From Lepidostoma basale (taxonomy: Eukaryota > Arthropoda > Insecta > Trichoptera > Lepidostomatidae), in assembly GCA_022606425.2 (NCBI GenBank), contig JAHDVF020000879.1, positions 1 to 64,000 on the forward strand: a stretch of 64,000 nucleotides of DNA. Direction: 5' to 3'. This document shows, one piece after another, positions 24,442-37,965 of this stretch (position 1 is its first letter; the number at the start of each line of letters is the position of its first letter). The notes under the pieces are model-generated. The model ran no database searches, had not been told where the DNA came from, and saw only the letters and a list, made by a program, of their open reading frames with translations. The position numbers were made by a program, and so were the translations under genes.

Positions 24442-26078
24442 TGTGATGGTTTGCCCTAGTCCGTGAGGAACCTAAGCAGATTCCCTCCTAACCTTCCTCC
24501 GCGAATGGTGGAGCTTCCTCCAGTCATTCCTTCTTCATTCACCTGTATGGAGCTTACAGGTGTTTTACCTTACGCGAGTTGGCCTTCGTGATCGTCTAGA
24601 AATAATACCGTATGACCCTTCGTTATGACCGATGTAATCCAAGCCCTTTTATTTGGCGAATACTGATAATTTCATTCTAAAGCTAATCGTTCCTAACCCC
24701 TCCGAATATTCTAAGCAATCCTGACAAACCCACGCGTAATCAAACTATATGTCACTCAATATTTCCTAGGAACATCTAAACCAAACAACCTAATCTCTAA
24801 GTTAACAAATATCTCTAAGTTTACAAAATATAAATTCAAAATATTATCTCTAGAAAATGTGGCAGCCCTGGAAGAAACATTCACAAATAATTTGGAATAA
24901 ATACGATGTACAGTAATTTAAATCAGAGCGTAATGTAATAATGATGCAATAAAGAACAGCTTCCTGAAAGGCACAGGTTATATAACAATTCAGTGTCAAA
25001 ATATAATATATTAAGTATATAAGGAGTGTGGGGAATAACTGGGATATAATAGTGTTAGTATCGCGGGGAACCAGTCTTTTCGTCAGACTGATGATTTTTC
25101 TCCACTGCTCCACAGCAGAATCGTCTGGAGACCAGACGTTCTACCTCCCAACCCTTAATCAGTGGACCTGGGGATTCAAACCCATGAACCTGTCCATCAC
25201 CCTATCGGGGGTTTTCGAAGTTAGCCCACCCACGACAGAATTCCCGCAGACGCGATAGTAGGGTCTTCCACCTACTTATCTATATGAGTCTGTATATGGC
25301 GCGGGCTCTTGAAGTGAGCTTCCCAACTTCTCTAACTGTCTTCATTCATCAGCAGTCAACCATATTTATGTAGCATAATTTGCATGGGTCGAAGTTTATA
25401 TGTTTATTTATATAGAAGATGGCAAATTTTGTTAGAACGCTACATGTCCATAACTAAGGTTTCAGTATTCGATGAGTTAGTGAATACCTGTTCGGGCGCG
25501 ATGCGTTGGCCCGAGTGTTAGTGAACTATATTACGTGCAGTATAGGAAAGGTATCAATATATCATATATATATATATATATTTAGGTACATGTATGTAAT
25601 ACATAAACGTAAGCATAGTATAATCATGGAGTAAGCCGAACGCATACGTTCCAATTTCCTGAAATATAAATTCTTAATTCTAGACTTAGCTTTCCGTCGA
25701 TCAGCTCAGGAACACTGATTCTATAGTATCTTTAAATCTGCAAATGCCGCACCCTCGTACCACTATACTTATACAAAATAAAATTGAAGTTCTTGGTAAT
25801 CAAAACAACAAACACCCACTGAATTTAATACCAAAAGCGACCGCTTCCCGTCAGGTCAAAAGTCAACTGCCCCGAGCTACCTCTCTCCCTGGCCCACTAC
25901 CCTTCCCCGCTCCCCGCGCCCCAAACCCATCCCCAAATCTTCCCCCTCGTCCCCCTCTGCTTCCCGCACCACTACATCCATCCCACTTGGTTAGGTGTTA
26001 TATTTTCTAGTCATTTGAATTTATTTTCGTACATCTGAATTCACGTATCTCTCTCTACGATGGTTCAATACCATCACA
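24442..26078 (-). repeat. 5' LTR of LTR retrotransposon
   Basis: Starts TGTGATGG and ends CCATCACA in plus orientation; matches 18199-19973. On the minus strand it is the upstream LTR, next to the primer-binding-like site. It ends exactly where duplication copy 2 begins (26079). Confidence 0.85.
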
Positions 26079-28389
26079 AGCTTTTCCACTCCACACAAAA
26101 ATGTCACGTTGCAAGTTTGAACTTGTTACTGGCATGGTCATGCATAGAATGAGTGGGCCGCCGCTTCGATACGCCACCAGTGTTTTCCTAACATGAGTCT
26201 ATATTTTTAAATAAAAACTCATTTATGAAACTGACATTTTCAAATTTCAGATTATATATTTTTTATTAACCCTCCCTTTCCTATGATGGGTATCTTCTAC
26301 ACGTTGCTTCTAAAAACCATCAATATCTCCATAAATATAATAAATACAAGCTTAAGATTTTAGGTATTCCTCCATATTATATTTACGCATTGATTTAAAA
26401 AATAATATTAATAGTTATCATAATTTATCGGGTACATCGGAAGTATTTAGTGAAAATCAAAAACAAAGTCGCGTATAAACAGCGCTTTGAGTGCGCCACA
26501 CTATATTCGCATCTCACTCTTGCATATGCTCTAGCTCAATGTTCTCACTCTCGCCGTCCCGCCGCGCCGGCAATCGCTTTCGGGCTTGCAACCAGAGCGG
26601 GTCTATGCCCGTTCCGTTAGCGTTGCCAGGTGGTTTTTTAATGTTTTTAGCACGGAAGTAATGTATTTTTTTATGACAAATATTTATTTTACTTATTTTC
26701 AAATTTGAGAGTTGTGTAATTTTAATTATTGTAGATAATTATTATAAATAAGAAAACATTAAATGAATTACTTAAACATGAGTGATAGAAAGATTTTTTT
26801 ACAAATGTGTATTAACAAATGCATGTCTAAAAAACATTTACGCAACATTTATTTTCAAATTTGCGAGTTAATTTTTTTTTTTTTTAATACATATGGAAAC
26901 ATAAAATGAATTAGGAGCACGGAAGTAATTAAGTAAAATAAATATAAAACAAATGTGCGTAACAAAGGTCAGCGTGCTTCGCCTCAGGCTGGAGTATCCT
27001 TATGAGTGCTTAAAGCGCTTTTCCTCGTAGTACCACATCGAACACGAATATTGTTTAATGAAAATGTGTGCACAAAAATCAAACACTTCAAAAGCACACA
27101 CTCTAATTATATCAAATCAGGTTTTCGGATTCCCGGAGACGTTAAAATACATTGTAAATTATCTACAGTACATGAAAAGAACAATTCTTAATAATAACAT
27201 TTAAATCACAACATTATTGTTACAAAAAAACGATTGTTTTCCAGTTGTCAAAATCAGAATTCAAACAAATTAAAAAGTATTTTCGAGCACACTCGCGTAT
27301 TCATTAAATACATTCATACGCGGTCAATGTAATTTCTAACGCTTAACATTAAGTTTTTCTATAAATATACAATAAAAAAAACATCGTTTTATTGCACGGA
27401 GCTGACGAAGACATATTCAGTGACGAAGTTGTCACTGAATATGCGAACTGCAAATCACTCTGTCCGTATTATAGTTACGTTGCTACGAACTTCCAATATT
27501 TGTGACAAATGGTTTACAGATTTCAGTGTCGTTCGGTATTTGGGAAAAAAAATATATATATTTGTTGGTGCAACCATACCGCTATTTCGTATACAGACAT
27601 GTAAATTTCAATAAAGAATTTATTTTTAAACAGGCATTGCATTTATAAAAACATTAGTAGCGCCTTCGATAACTTTTCACAGTAATGAATTCTCTGATCA
27701 CGAAATTTCAATACGCTCAACTGTTAGTTGCAAATTATTCTTATCAAAAATAGATGGCGCTAATTTATTCGAACATTTTAAATTTACGTTAATAATTTGA
27801 GCATTGCGTCATACAATTTCTAAAATCCTTGAAAAAATAACAAGGAGCACGTGGAAATTAGAGAGTTTTTTTAAATAAAAATGGTATTCATTGTTGATTT
27901 TGTCAGAGAATCATAAAATATTTTTATGTTTTAAACAGCTTAGAATAGGTACTTGGTTTTTGTCCGACGTCGCATAAAAACATAATATTCAATACTGTTT
28001 AAAACATTCAATTTTTTATTGAATACTGTTTATCGAATTCCCAGAAAGCGAAATAGTTTTCAGAGATGGACAACATGGCATTTCTAGAAATACCACGCTT
28101 GGTATTATTAGTTATGTTATAAATGATTCACTAATAAATGCCAGTGATGTTTGTTCAAAATGAATTAAAAAATATTTGTAGGTGTAACGATTCCGATATG
28201 ATCATACCACGGGTCAGTTTATTCCCATAATGTGTACTTCGTTAGAAACAGACAATGCGTCTGAAATATTTTTAGGACCTTCGATAACTTTTTATAGTAC
28301 CTACCTACTGAATTCCAGATTCTGATCTCGAGTTTTCATAAAAAAATTAATAACTTCCGTTTTACTTAGTCTTTTAATGTTTTTAACGT

Positions 28390-31300
28390 ATATTTGCACT
28401 TTATTTCAGTGACACTTTTTGACAGTGAAACTAAAAGGGACACTCAATAATAGTGACGCTTTTTAAAATTGACACTATTTCATAACTAACTAACTTACTA
28501 ACCATCACGCCGTCTCCCCGAAAGGGTAGGCAGAAAGAATGGACTGTCACACGTTATCCGATGCGCCACTCCATCCTTCTCTTTTCGCCCCGCGGGAGAC
28601 GCGGTGTGATGGGTTGCGAATCTCATCGCCACTATTTCATTGTGACATTAAAAGCGATACTTTTAATAATGGGCGCTTTTTAAAATTGATGCTTTTTAAA
28701 GGGACACTATTTAAAATTGACACTTTGAAAATTTGACACTTTCTTTTTAAAAGTGACACTTTTTACAATTAGGAGACTTTTTAAAATAAACTTTTTCAAA
28801 GACCCTCTATTAATTTTATCTTTTATACCGTGCATTTTATTTCAGTGACACTTTATGTCAGTGACACTTTTTAACAGGGAAATTCAAGGAGCATTTTTAT
28901 TAATAGTGACACATTTTAAAATTGACAGTTTTTATAATGTCACTTTTAAAAAAGAACAATTGGAAAATCACCTTATTTAAAAGGGACTCAGATAATTTTA
29001 TCTTTTGACCGTGCACTTTATTTCAGTGACACCATTTAACAGTGAAATTAAGAGGGACACTTATTAATAGTGACGCTTTTTTATAATTGACACTATTTTA
29101 TTGTGACATTAAAAGGAACACTTTTAAAAATGGGCGGTTTTTTAAATTTTAACTTTAAAAGGGGACATTATTTTTAAATGACGCTTTTTTAATTGACAAT
29201 TTGAAAACTTGACACTTTTTGAAAGTGACCCTTTTTACATTTAAGAGACTTTTTAAAATAAACTTTTTTAAAAGGGGCTCTATTAATTTTATATTTTTGA
29301 CCGTGCACTTTATTTTAGAGACACTTTTTAACAGTTAAATTAAAAGGGATACTTATTATTAGAGACGCTTTTTATAATTGACACTATTTCATTGTGACAT
29401 AAAAAGGGACATTTTAAAATTGAAATATTTAAAGGGACACTATTTAAAATTGACACTTTTTGAAAGCGACAATTATTAATATTAACTTTTTTAAGAGGGA
29501 CTCTATTAATTTAATTTTTTAACCGTGCACTTTATTTTAGTGACGCTTGACGTCAGTGACACTTTTTAGCAGTGAAATTAAAAGGGACACTTATTGATAA
29601 TGACGCTTATAAAAATTGACACTATTTCATTGTGACGCTTTTTAACATTGACACTTTTTAACCGTTTCACTTTTGATTTTATGTAATTGACACTTTTTAA
29701 GAGAAACATTAAATGGGACACTTTTAAAACGGGAGCTTTTAAAATTCAAACTTTTGAAAGGAACACTATTTAAAAATGATTCTTTTTAAAATTGACACTT
29801 ATAAAACTTGACACATTTAGCAAGTGACACTTTTTACATTTAAGAGACTTCTAAAATGAACATTTTTAAAAGGGACTATTAATTTAATTTAACTTTTTTA
29901 CTTTATTTCAGTGACACTTTTTAACATTGAAATTAAATGACCTTATTTCATATTGACATTAAAAGGAACACTTTTAAAATTGGGCGCTTTTTAAAATTGA
30001 AACTTTTAAACGGGACACTATTTAATATTGACACATTTTTTAATTGACACTTTTAAAACTTGACATTTTTTTAAAGTTACACTTTTTTAAATGAACTTTT
30101 TTCAAAGGGACTCTATTAATTTTATCTTTTTTCAACCGTGCACTTTATATCAGTGACGCTTTATGTCAGTGACACTTTTTAACAGTGAAATTAAAAGGTA
30201 CACTTATTGATATTGACGCTTTTAAAAATTGACACGATTTCATTGTGATGCTTTTTAAAATTGACACTTTTAAACCGCGACACTTTTGTATTTATATAAT
30301 TGACACATTTTAAGAGAAACATTAGGAGGTACACTTTTAAAAATGGGCGCTTTTTAAATTGAAACTTTTAAAAGGGACACTATTTAAAATTGTCATTTTT
30401 TGTTATTGACCAATTTAAAACTTTGAAAAGACACTTTTTACAATTAAGAGACATTTAAAATTAACTTTTTTAAAGGGGACTCTATTAATTTTATCTTTTT
30501 GACGGTGCACTTTATTTCAGTGACACTTTTTAACAGTGACATTAAAAGGGACACTTATTAATAGTGACGCTTTTTATAATTGACACAATTTCATTGTGAC
30601 ATTAAAAGGAATACTTTTAAAAAGTGTACTTTTAATTATTTTTTTAACTGTGCACCTTATGTCCCTGACACTTTTTAAAAGTGGCATTAAAAGATTCACT
30701 TATTTAAAGTCACAGTCAATTGACACTTTTTAAAGTTGATAAATTTTTTAAAGGGATACTTCTAATTAATGTGACACTTTTAATGTGACTATTTTTAAAA
30801 ATGACCATTTTAAATTTATCTTTTTGACCGTGCATTTTATGTCAGTGACACTTTTTAACAGTGACATTAAAAGGGACACTTATTCATAGTGACGCTTTTT
30901 AAAATGGACACTTTTTTAAAATAAACTATTTTAAAAATAACATTTTTTTAAATGGACACTTTTTATCATATCTTTTGACTATGCACTTTATTTGAACGAC
31001 ACTTTTTAAGAGTACATTGAAAGTGACATTTTTTAAATTGACGCTTTATAAAATTGTCATTTTTTAAATGTTACACTTTTCATTTTATCTTTTTCGCCGT
31101 ATGTCAGTCACACTTTTTAACAGTAAAGTTAAAAGGGACACTTATTCATAGTGACGCCTTGTAAAATTGTCTCCTTTTTTCAAATTGACTATTTTTAAAA
31201 GGAACAATTTTATTTTTATCTTATTGAACGTGCACTTTATTTCAGTGACAGATTTTTAGAGTGACACATTAAAAAGATACTATTTAAAAATGTGGCTTTT

Positions 31301-31455
31301 TAAAATTTAGATTTTTAAAACTGACACATTTTAAATTGATGCTTTTTAAAATTGACACCTTTTTAAAGGGACACTATAAATTAATGAAACTTTTTATACG
31401 TGTCAATTTTTAAAAATAACATTTTTAAATTTATCTTTTTGACCGTGCACTTTAT
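28390..31455. repeat. GACACTTTTT minisatellite block, copy 2
   Basis: Homologous to 6361-10330 but without the piggyBac-like insertion; local gains and losses of single motifs (for example near 30420 and 30775) show slippage since duplication. It starts a little later than copy 1: about 80 bp present at 6370-6470 are missing here. Confidence 0.85.
28484..28629 (-). mobile_element. SINE-like insertion, copy 2
   Basis: Same 146-bp element and same 11-bp flanking CACTATTTCAT (28473-28483, 28630-28640) as at 6565-6710, so the insertion is older than the segmental duplication. Confidence 0.7.
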
Positions 31456-31471
31456 TTTTATATTTTTACGA

Positions 31472-31583
31472 TGTATGAATGTAGAGGAAGCTCGAGAGGT
31501 ATGCCAGGACAGAGCATTGTGGCGATCCATCCTGTCTGCCTACCCCTCCGTGGAAATGGCGTGATGGTTAGTTAGTTAGTTAA
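31472..31583 (+). mobile_element. RTE-like 3' end (family A), copy 2
   Basis: Counterpart of 10334-10445, ending GGCGTGATGG plus TTAG repeats. One base change turns the AHP of copy 1 into the AYP seen in other family members. Confidence 0.8.
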
Positions 31584-33550
31584 CTATATTTTATTAGAGT
31601 GGCATGATTCGCATTGCCATTCTAATAAAATGTAATAAAACTTCTATTAAACCAACATTTTTATTCTTATTAATTATTAAATATGGAGTTTAACATTATT
31701 AGTAAAATAATAATAAACCAAGAATCAGAGATATTACGCCCCCTGAAAAAAGTAATAATATATTTGGTTAGATAATCTATTGTTTTGGTGGAAACACTTT
31801 GATATTTAAACAGTATTAACTGTTCTATTGAAACACTTTTATGTATTATAATATCACAATTGATTACATTTCCCTGAAAATGTTTCGACAGCTGTTTCGT
31901 TAACCAATGTTAGCATTATTAGGTATTTCAATGAATTAGCAAAAAAGCTGTCGCGATAATTTCATGGAAATTAAATCAATTGAGATAATATGTATACAAC
32001 AGTGTTTCAATTAAACAGTTAATTTGATTTAAAAAGCATATATTTTATGAATAAATCATATAAATGATTAGTAACAATGAAAACCTTTGTTTTCTAGAAG
32101 TTTTATTAAAGTGAACGCTTTTAATCGAATATTCAATATGGGGTTTTGCATCGTTGTTCAAATAACAATAATAATAATGGTAATGTCGATTATTATGTTA
32201 CAATTTATTATATGTCTGATACTTACAAGACAAATGTGTTATAAACCATTTTCAATGATGCAGTTTGATCCTCAGAATTGAGGTTTCCAATCCGTAGTCA
32301 TTTTCATAGACGTAATTTTGACGTTTCATTGTCTTGCCATCATAGAACAACGGTAGAACTGTATTTTTTTTTTAATTTCCTGTTACCTTACTCATTGTGA
32401 AACAAAGTTTAATGAATCCTGTTAATACTCACGTTTGGTAGTTGAAAACTTAAAGAACATTATTTTATGTTTTTTGTTAAAACGATACGAAAGGAGCACG
32501 TGAGTAATTTGTCGATATATAATTGCACTAATTTAATTATTTTGTATTAAAATAAGCCGTACACATTAATACAAATAGAATATTGTATAATAAGCACTTT
32601 GTATTCACATATTATTTAACTAGTTCAGTGATTGGTTTACATGATAAAAACAATCAATTGAAGTGCAGCCAAACAATATATTCAGAAAATCACTTTTCAA
32701 AATTTAGCACTAAAATATAATATATTAAGCTTTATACCGCTGGCGCTGTCAAGAAATCTTTGATATTGAAATAAAAATGTAAATACTTAATAAATTTAGC
32801 AACTTCTACACTGTGTGTTATCAAAATAATTCTTCTCATAATATAATATAAAGGTGTCGCAATATCTTTTTACTTCACATTAAATGATTCCTTTACTTTT
32901 GAAGGTAAGAAGCGAACATAACTGGAATATTGTAATACTGCCAACTTACGCGCGTGAAATCTGCGGCGACATTATTGTCGTGTGTCGTATAAGAATATTT
33001 TTTGTATCCCTCTGTCAAAGTAAAGAAATGGCTGTTATTTACAAATCTTTGTTATTAATTTGCGAGTGATAATGTGCCGGTCATAATTAGGTAGGACTTC
33101 ATTGAAATTAAATATGTTTTACTCCTACAAAATATTGCACAATAGTCACTCATATCGCGCAATACAAAAATATGTTGTTTATTTTGAGAAAGATTTTAAT
33201 TATAAAGTAAATTTAATAAAACATACATATTTTATGTTCATTTATTTTATGTTTCATGTATCCACCGCTTTTTATACTAAGCTGTAATTACGCACTAAAA
33301 ACAATTCAACACCAGCTAAAACTTTGAAATAATATCGATGAAATTATTCAAATTAACATTGGAACAAACGAAAAAATTATTTTTACACCTGTCAAAATTC
33401 TTTATACATATAAACAAAAAACTTAGTATAATTTTAACATCAAAACAGTACAGGCGTATTACGTATTATAAAATGCGGCAACAATCAAATTGACCAAAAC
33501 AATTCACTTATACTCGAAATATCTCCAAATTTACGGGAGAACCACAAAAA
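31584..33550. other. Non-coding part of duplication copy 2
   Basis: Counterpart of 10446-14900 without the Helitron. Holds the palindromic TATTTTATTAGAGTGGCAT with its inverse near 31585-31632 and the long hairpin near 31855-31985. No gene seen. Confidence 0.5.
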
Positions 33551-33552
33551 CC

Positions 33553-34109
33553 AATCTTTCTTCTTCTTCTTCTTCTTTTAATAGATTTGACGATCTGTGA
33601 CACAGAAATCATGTCTCCTGGAATGATGAGGTACATCTGTCCCTCCATCTCTTAGGCGGACTTCCAGGTGGGCGGTGTCCGGAGGGGATTTCATAAGCGG
33701 CTGTATATGCAAGTCTGTCACCATTCATTCGGGCTACATGGTCCCTCCAGTAGCTTCTTCTGGATCTACTCCACTGAACGATATCCTCTATTTCGCAAGT
33801 TTTTCTTGTGTCTACGTTGCGGACACGATCTCGGAGGGTTTTTCCAGTAATTGATCTTAGGACCTTCATCTCCGATGTTCTTAGTAGTCCCTTGATTCGT
33901 ACAGTGTCAGCCCGCGTCTCTACAGCGTACGTCATGATAGGTCGCACGCATGTTTTATAGATTTTGATCTTGCTGTCGATACGCATGTGCTTGTTCTTCC
34001 AGACCAGATTCTTCAGGCATCCTGACACGGCAGAGGCTTTACTGACTTGTTCTCGTACTTCGGTATAAAGGTCATTTTGGCTGCAGATCTCTACTCCCAA
34101 AAAAAACAA
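33553..34109 (-). pseudogene. RTE-like retrotransposon 3' end (family B), copy 2
   Basis: Near-identical to 14903-15458 with the frame still open for 166 codons and a shorter TTC run at the 3' end. Amino-acid differences are few (for example GPP to SPP near the RPP motif). It came with the segmental duplication rather than by separate insertion. Confidence 0.85.
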
Positions 34110-34319
34110 ACTTAATTTTTTAAATCAGAACCAATAAGTTTTATTTTATTTATTACCAAGTAAATGGTTTTATACCGTCCAACGGGGTTAACCCACTCTA
34201 GGCATCTTTTGCATTCTATATACCATAATCTCTAGATGATGATAGTATAAAAAAATACAGAATAACGACGAAACTCTTTAATATTATTAAAATAAAATTA
34301 AGCAACTACTCAGTTTTCT

Positions 34320-34626
34320 TCTTCTGAGCCCATATCGTCCTTAGCCTCCAGTATTCTTCGTTGTCTCCTCAACTCCTCCTGTCCTCCGCTTCGATCCTCC
34401 AGTCTGACACTCGTAACAACTTCACCCCATCTCTCCCAGCTTCATCCTCCCATCGCAGCCTTGGTCGTCCAATTGGTCTTCTACCACCTGGATGCCACTC
34501 CAGCAATCTTTTTGGGGTTCGCGATGACGGCATCCTCTGCACATGACCGGCCCATCTCAGTCTATTCAGTCTGACCTGGGTGGAGAGACTGGGAGGTTTG
34601 TAAATATGGTACAGCTCGTCATTATG
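34320..34626 (-). pseudogene. RTE-like retrotransposon 3' end (family C), copy 2, further truncated
   Basis: Counterpart of 15650-15977; the upstream part of the coding region is deleted where the sequence jumps directly into the tandem repeat. Confidence 0.75.
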
Positions 34627-35679
34627 CCAAAAAAACCGTCATTAAATTTTTTCCTGTTAAATTTTATCAAAATATAATAATAAACGGCTTCATTAAATTT
34701 ATTATTTTCAGTTGATTAGATAATGCCTTAGAAAGGCGACACATGTGTTTTCTATTTAATATATTTTCCATCTCAGAAAATGGAAATTAAATTCGTTTTA
34801 AAAAAATATAAATGAAATGAAATCGGCTGTTTCTGAAAGCAATTTCCTATCAAGAAATCACATCGTAAAATTTAATCCTGTGTAATTTTATTTAAATAAA
34901 ATAATTAAAAGGTTTCATAAATATTAAATATTTTGTAAATTTGATAATGCTTTAGAAAAGCGACACATGTCGTTTCCATAAAATAATATGACACTTTTAT
35001 TATTTTAACGAGTATAAATTAACATGTAATCTGTTGATAATAAAAACTATTATTATAAAGAAATCCTATGATTGAATTTGTTCCTGTTAAATTTTATTAA
35101 AATAAAATAATAAAGCGGCTTCACAAAATTTGAATTTATTGTACATTTGAAAAATGGCTGAGAAAGGCGACACATGTTATTTCCATAAAACTTTTATTAA
35201 AAATACATTTTATTCGTTTTTACAACACATAAATTAATGGGATATATAATATGTTGATTCTTAAAACTTTTAGTATCATAAAATTCCATCATTCACTTTG
35301 TTCTTGTTAAAGTTTATTAAAATATAATAATAAAACGATTTCACAAAATTTAAAATGCCTTAGAAAGGCGACACATTTGTTTTCAATAAAATATATAAAT
35401 ACTAGCTGACCCGACGAACTTCGTACCGCCTCAGAATCAATAAATGTTGTGTTAACTTATTAGCTAAATTTAATTCACCTTTTTATTGAATTGCAATTAA
35501 TACTAAAAATGAATTAAGTTCATGAAATGTGCAAATGTCAAAATTAAAAATATTAATTACAATGGAATATAATTCACGTGGAAGCCTGCATTAATACTTA
35601 AAATGAATTATAAATTGTTAATTAAAAACTTTGTTTTATGTATCACAATTGTGTTTTTTATTTTTTCGCGACAATATAT

Positions 35680-36010
35680 TCAACCATAGTGGAATCTACC
35701 AGATTAATTGTGAGGATTGTGATGCCGTGTATATTGGAAAGACGGGTCGATCATTTTGAAGAGGTTATATGAACACAACATTTAATACAAAAACAGAATC
35801 ATTGTGTGAATTTTGACCATCATTTCAATTCCAAAAACACATTTTTTTTGCATATAGCAAACAATTTAAAAAAAATTTGATAAATTAGTAAATTTAGAAA
35901 TTTTTAAAGCAAAGGCACGTGAATTGAATGTTATAAATAACCAAATTCCAGCTTATTCCCCCTTAGTATATATGTAGTACATTAAAAACTTTTCCTTTAT
36001 ACAATCTACC
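35680..36010 (+). pseudogene. Penelope-like GIY-YIG remnant inside Helitron 2
   Basis: Plus-strand counterpart of 12540-12841: SGIYQINCEDCDAVYIGKTG is altered only at the residue before it (H for Q), then a stop after GRSF as in the other copy. The shared stop shows the fragment was already dead in the Helitron ancestor. Confidence 0.75.
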
Positions 36011-36183
36011 AAAAAAATATTAATACTACCTTCCACTTTTGTCCCTTTCTTACTAATGTAATCTGCTTCCTTATAATGTTTATTGTCTTTAATATATTAG
36101 GATTCATCGTTTTTGACTCTATATTATGTATGATTGTTCCTTCTAATAATTGTTTGAATGAATTTCATACAACAACACAACAA

Positions 36184-36932
36184 CAACAACAAACCATCAC
36201 GCCGTTTCCCGCAGGGGTAGGCAGAGAGAATGGACCGCCACACGACTCTATCCTGGCACACCTCTCTAGCTTCCTCCACATTCATACATCGAGTCATACA
36301 CGCACGTCGATTCTTCCGGCTTCTGACATGACCAACCTTTAATATTTGATTAATTTGGACATGCCAAGTTTTTCTCGGTCTACCTCGACTCCTTACTCCA
36401 TTTACATCGTTAACGTATACTTTTTTAACCATTCTTTCTTTACCCATGCGCTCCATATGTCCGAACCAACGCAACGAACCATTCATAATTTTGTTCATAA
36501 TACCTTCTTTCGCTCTACATTCCTTCCTAATATCAGCATTTGAGATTCTGTCATACATCGTTCTACCACACATACGTCTTAGGACCTCATCTCTACCGCA
36601 TTTATTCTGCTCTCATCTTTGTTCTGTCAGTTCCATGCTTCGCTTCCATACATAGGAGTTGGGACCAGAACTCCATTGTGAACGGCCATTTTCGCTTTCA
36701 TTGATAAATTCTTGTTTCCAATAACTACTTTTAAAGCTCCATTCACTTTGTTACCCGCACCAACCCTTTTTTCAACATCACTGTCCGTTCGGCCATCCGC
36801 TGTGAACATGCTACCTAAATACACAAATTCCCTCACCTGTTCCAAGTTCTCTTCATTTACACTTATATTACAAACTGTCATTTGCTCTTCCCTTTCAAAA
36901 ACTAACACCTTTGACTTTCCGACATTCATCAA
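36184..36932 (-). pseudogene. RTE-like reverse transcriptase C-terminus (family A) inside Helitron 2
   Basis: Counterpart of 11528-12266: two frames, NVGKSKVLVFEREEQ to MYGSEAWN and then MCGRTMYDRIS to SAYPCG. The frame break at SEAWN is shared with Helitron 1. Tail of CAACAA repeats on the plus strand. Confidence 0.85.
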
Positions 36933-37965
36933 AACACGTTAAAACAATTAAATAGCAGACAACATAATTTTGAATAAGTGTGATCCATCAATGAACTCCG
37001 TTTTCATCATTAGCATCATCATATTCATCATCTGAAGAGTTTGATGATTCAGTGTCCCTATCAATTGAAAAAAGAAATTCCTCGTCTTCATCTAGCCAAA
37101 TATTTCGTTTATTAAGTACTCGCGGCTGAATTTCCTATGGTAACAATTCTCTGGACCGAATGTACACAGATACACCTATAAAATCAATACAAAATATACA
37201 ATACGTATTTTTATTATTATTCACTAATCATAAATCGGTTATTTAATCTCCACGGAACACTCATCTGTCATCTTTTTCGAATGGTATTAATGGCGAAAAT
37301 ATTCTCTGCTCTCCTTCACAAAAGGGGTTTAACTTTTAGAATAGTCTCTCTTATACTGATTTTTATAACTTTGGGCATTGTTAATCTAAAATTAATAAAG
37401 AAAACCAAAAATCCCGGCGACGATTAAAAAATAACCTCAACTCAAATCTTTCACATTGAGTATTGACATCTGGCATCAACAATACACCACCTACGGGCGA
37501 TACCGAAACTAAAATACACGCCATTTTGATTTTATACGTCGTTTATTAAGTCAAATTTAGTCAAACGTACGACAAATATAATTAATTTTAAATCATTTAA
37601 GTGATTTTTTCAAATGTTTTAATAATTATTCTGTTATCCGGAACGGAGACAAATCCAGCAAATATAAGATCTTCAAAATCGGTCCAGCCGTTCTCGAGTT
37701 ATAAATGGTGTAACTAACACGATTTTTGACTTTGTTTTATATATATAGATAGATATTCATGAAATGCATATTTCATTCGTTTTATCGAAATGTAAATTGT
37801 AATGACATCTGTTGTTTTAAAAAAAATTCTAATCAATAAATTTCATCATAAAATTTCGTCCTGTTTAGTTTATTGAAATATAATAAACTTAAGAAATTAA
37901 AAATATCTTTGTTTATAAATCCACAACATATTTAAAAAAAAACGACATGTTTTAGAGGAAAATTC

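Larger units (their letters stand above)
18199..26078 (-). mobile_element. LTR retrotransposon, minus strand, non-coding interior (LARD-like)
   Basis: Two LTRs in direct orientation enclose 19974-24441. On the minus strand the right LTR ends CATCACA, followed after two bases by GGCGCCGTGACCAGGAT, a plausible tRNA primer-binding site (24424-24440), and the interior ends in a purine run AGGGGGGAAC immediately before the other LTR (19974-19984). The 4.5-kb interior is AT-rich with stops in all frames, and I find no Gag, protease, reverse transcriptase or integrase motif. That matches a large non-autonomous derivative. No target-site duplication is evident: the right edge coincides with the start of duplication copy 2. 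Confidence 0.8.
26079..35195 (+). repeat. Segmental duplication, copy 2
   Basis: Same orientation and order as 2327-16869. It lacks the pogo-like, piggyBac-like and Helitron insertions, showing single-copy TA, TTAA and A|T target sites, and has a deletion of about 330 bp near 34626. At its right end the tandem repeat runs on without a break, whereas copy 1 stops at 16869 next to retroelement sequence. Copy 2 therefore preserves the right-hand context better than copy 1. Confidence 0.95.
35402..37753 (-). mobile_element. Helitron copy 2, same family, opposite orientation
   Basis: On the minus strand it starts TCTATCTATATATATAAAAC (ending at 37753) and finishes with GGGTCAGCTAG (35402), between host A (35401) and T (37754). 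It carries the same RTE-like and Penelope-like pieces in the same relative order as Helitron 1. It sits at a different site, beyond the end of duplication copy 1, so it is an independent insertion rather than a duplicate of 10704-13109. Confidence 0.85.
34627..37965. repeat. 200-230 bp tandem repeat (copy 2), split by a Helitron
   Basis: CGACACAT cores occur near 34737, 34961, 35168 and 35369, and after the Helitron (35402-37753) at about 37943. Removing the Helitron gives spacings of about 224, 207, 201 and 222 bp. The array therefore has at least five units, one of them interrupted by the Helitron. Confidence 0.75.

Noticed and set aside
25744..26010. Proline-rich ORF in the 5' LTR
   Set aside because: It is produced by the C-rich tract in the LTR; the other LTR has frameshifts here.
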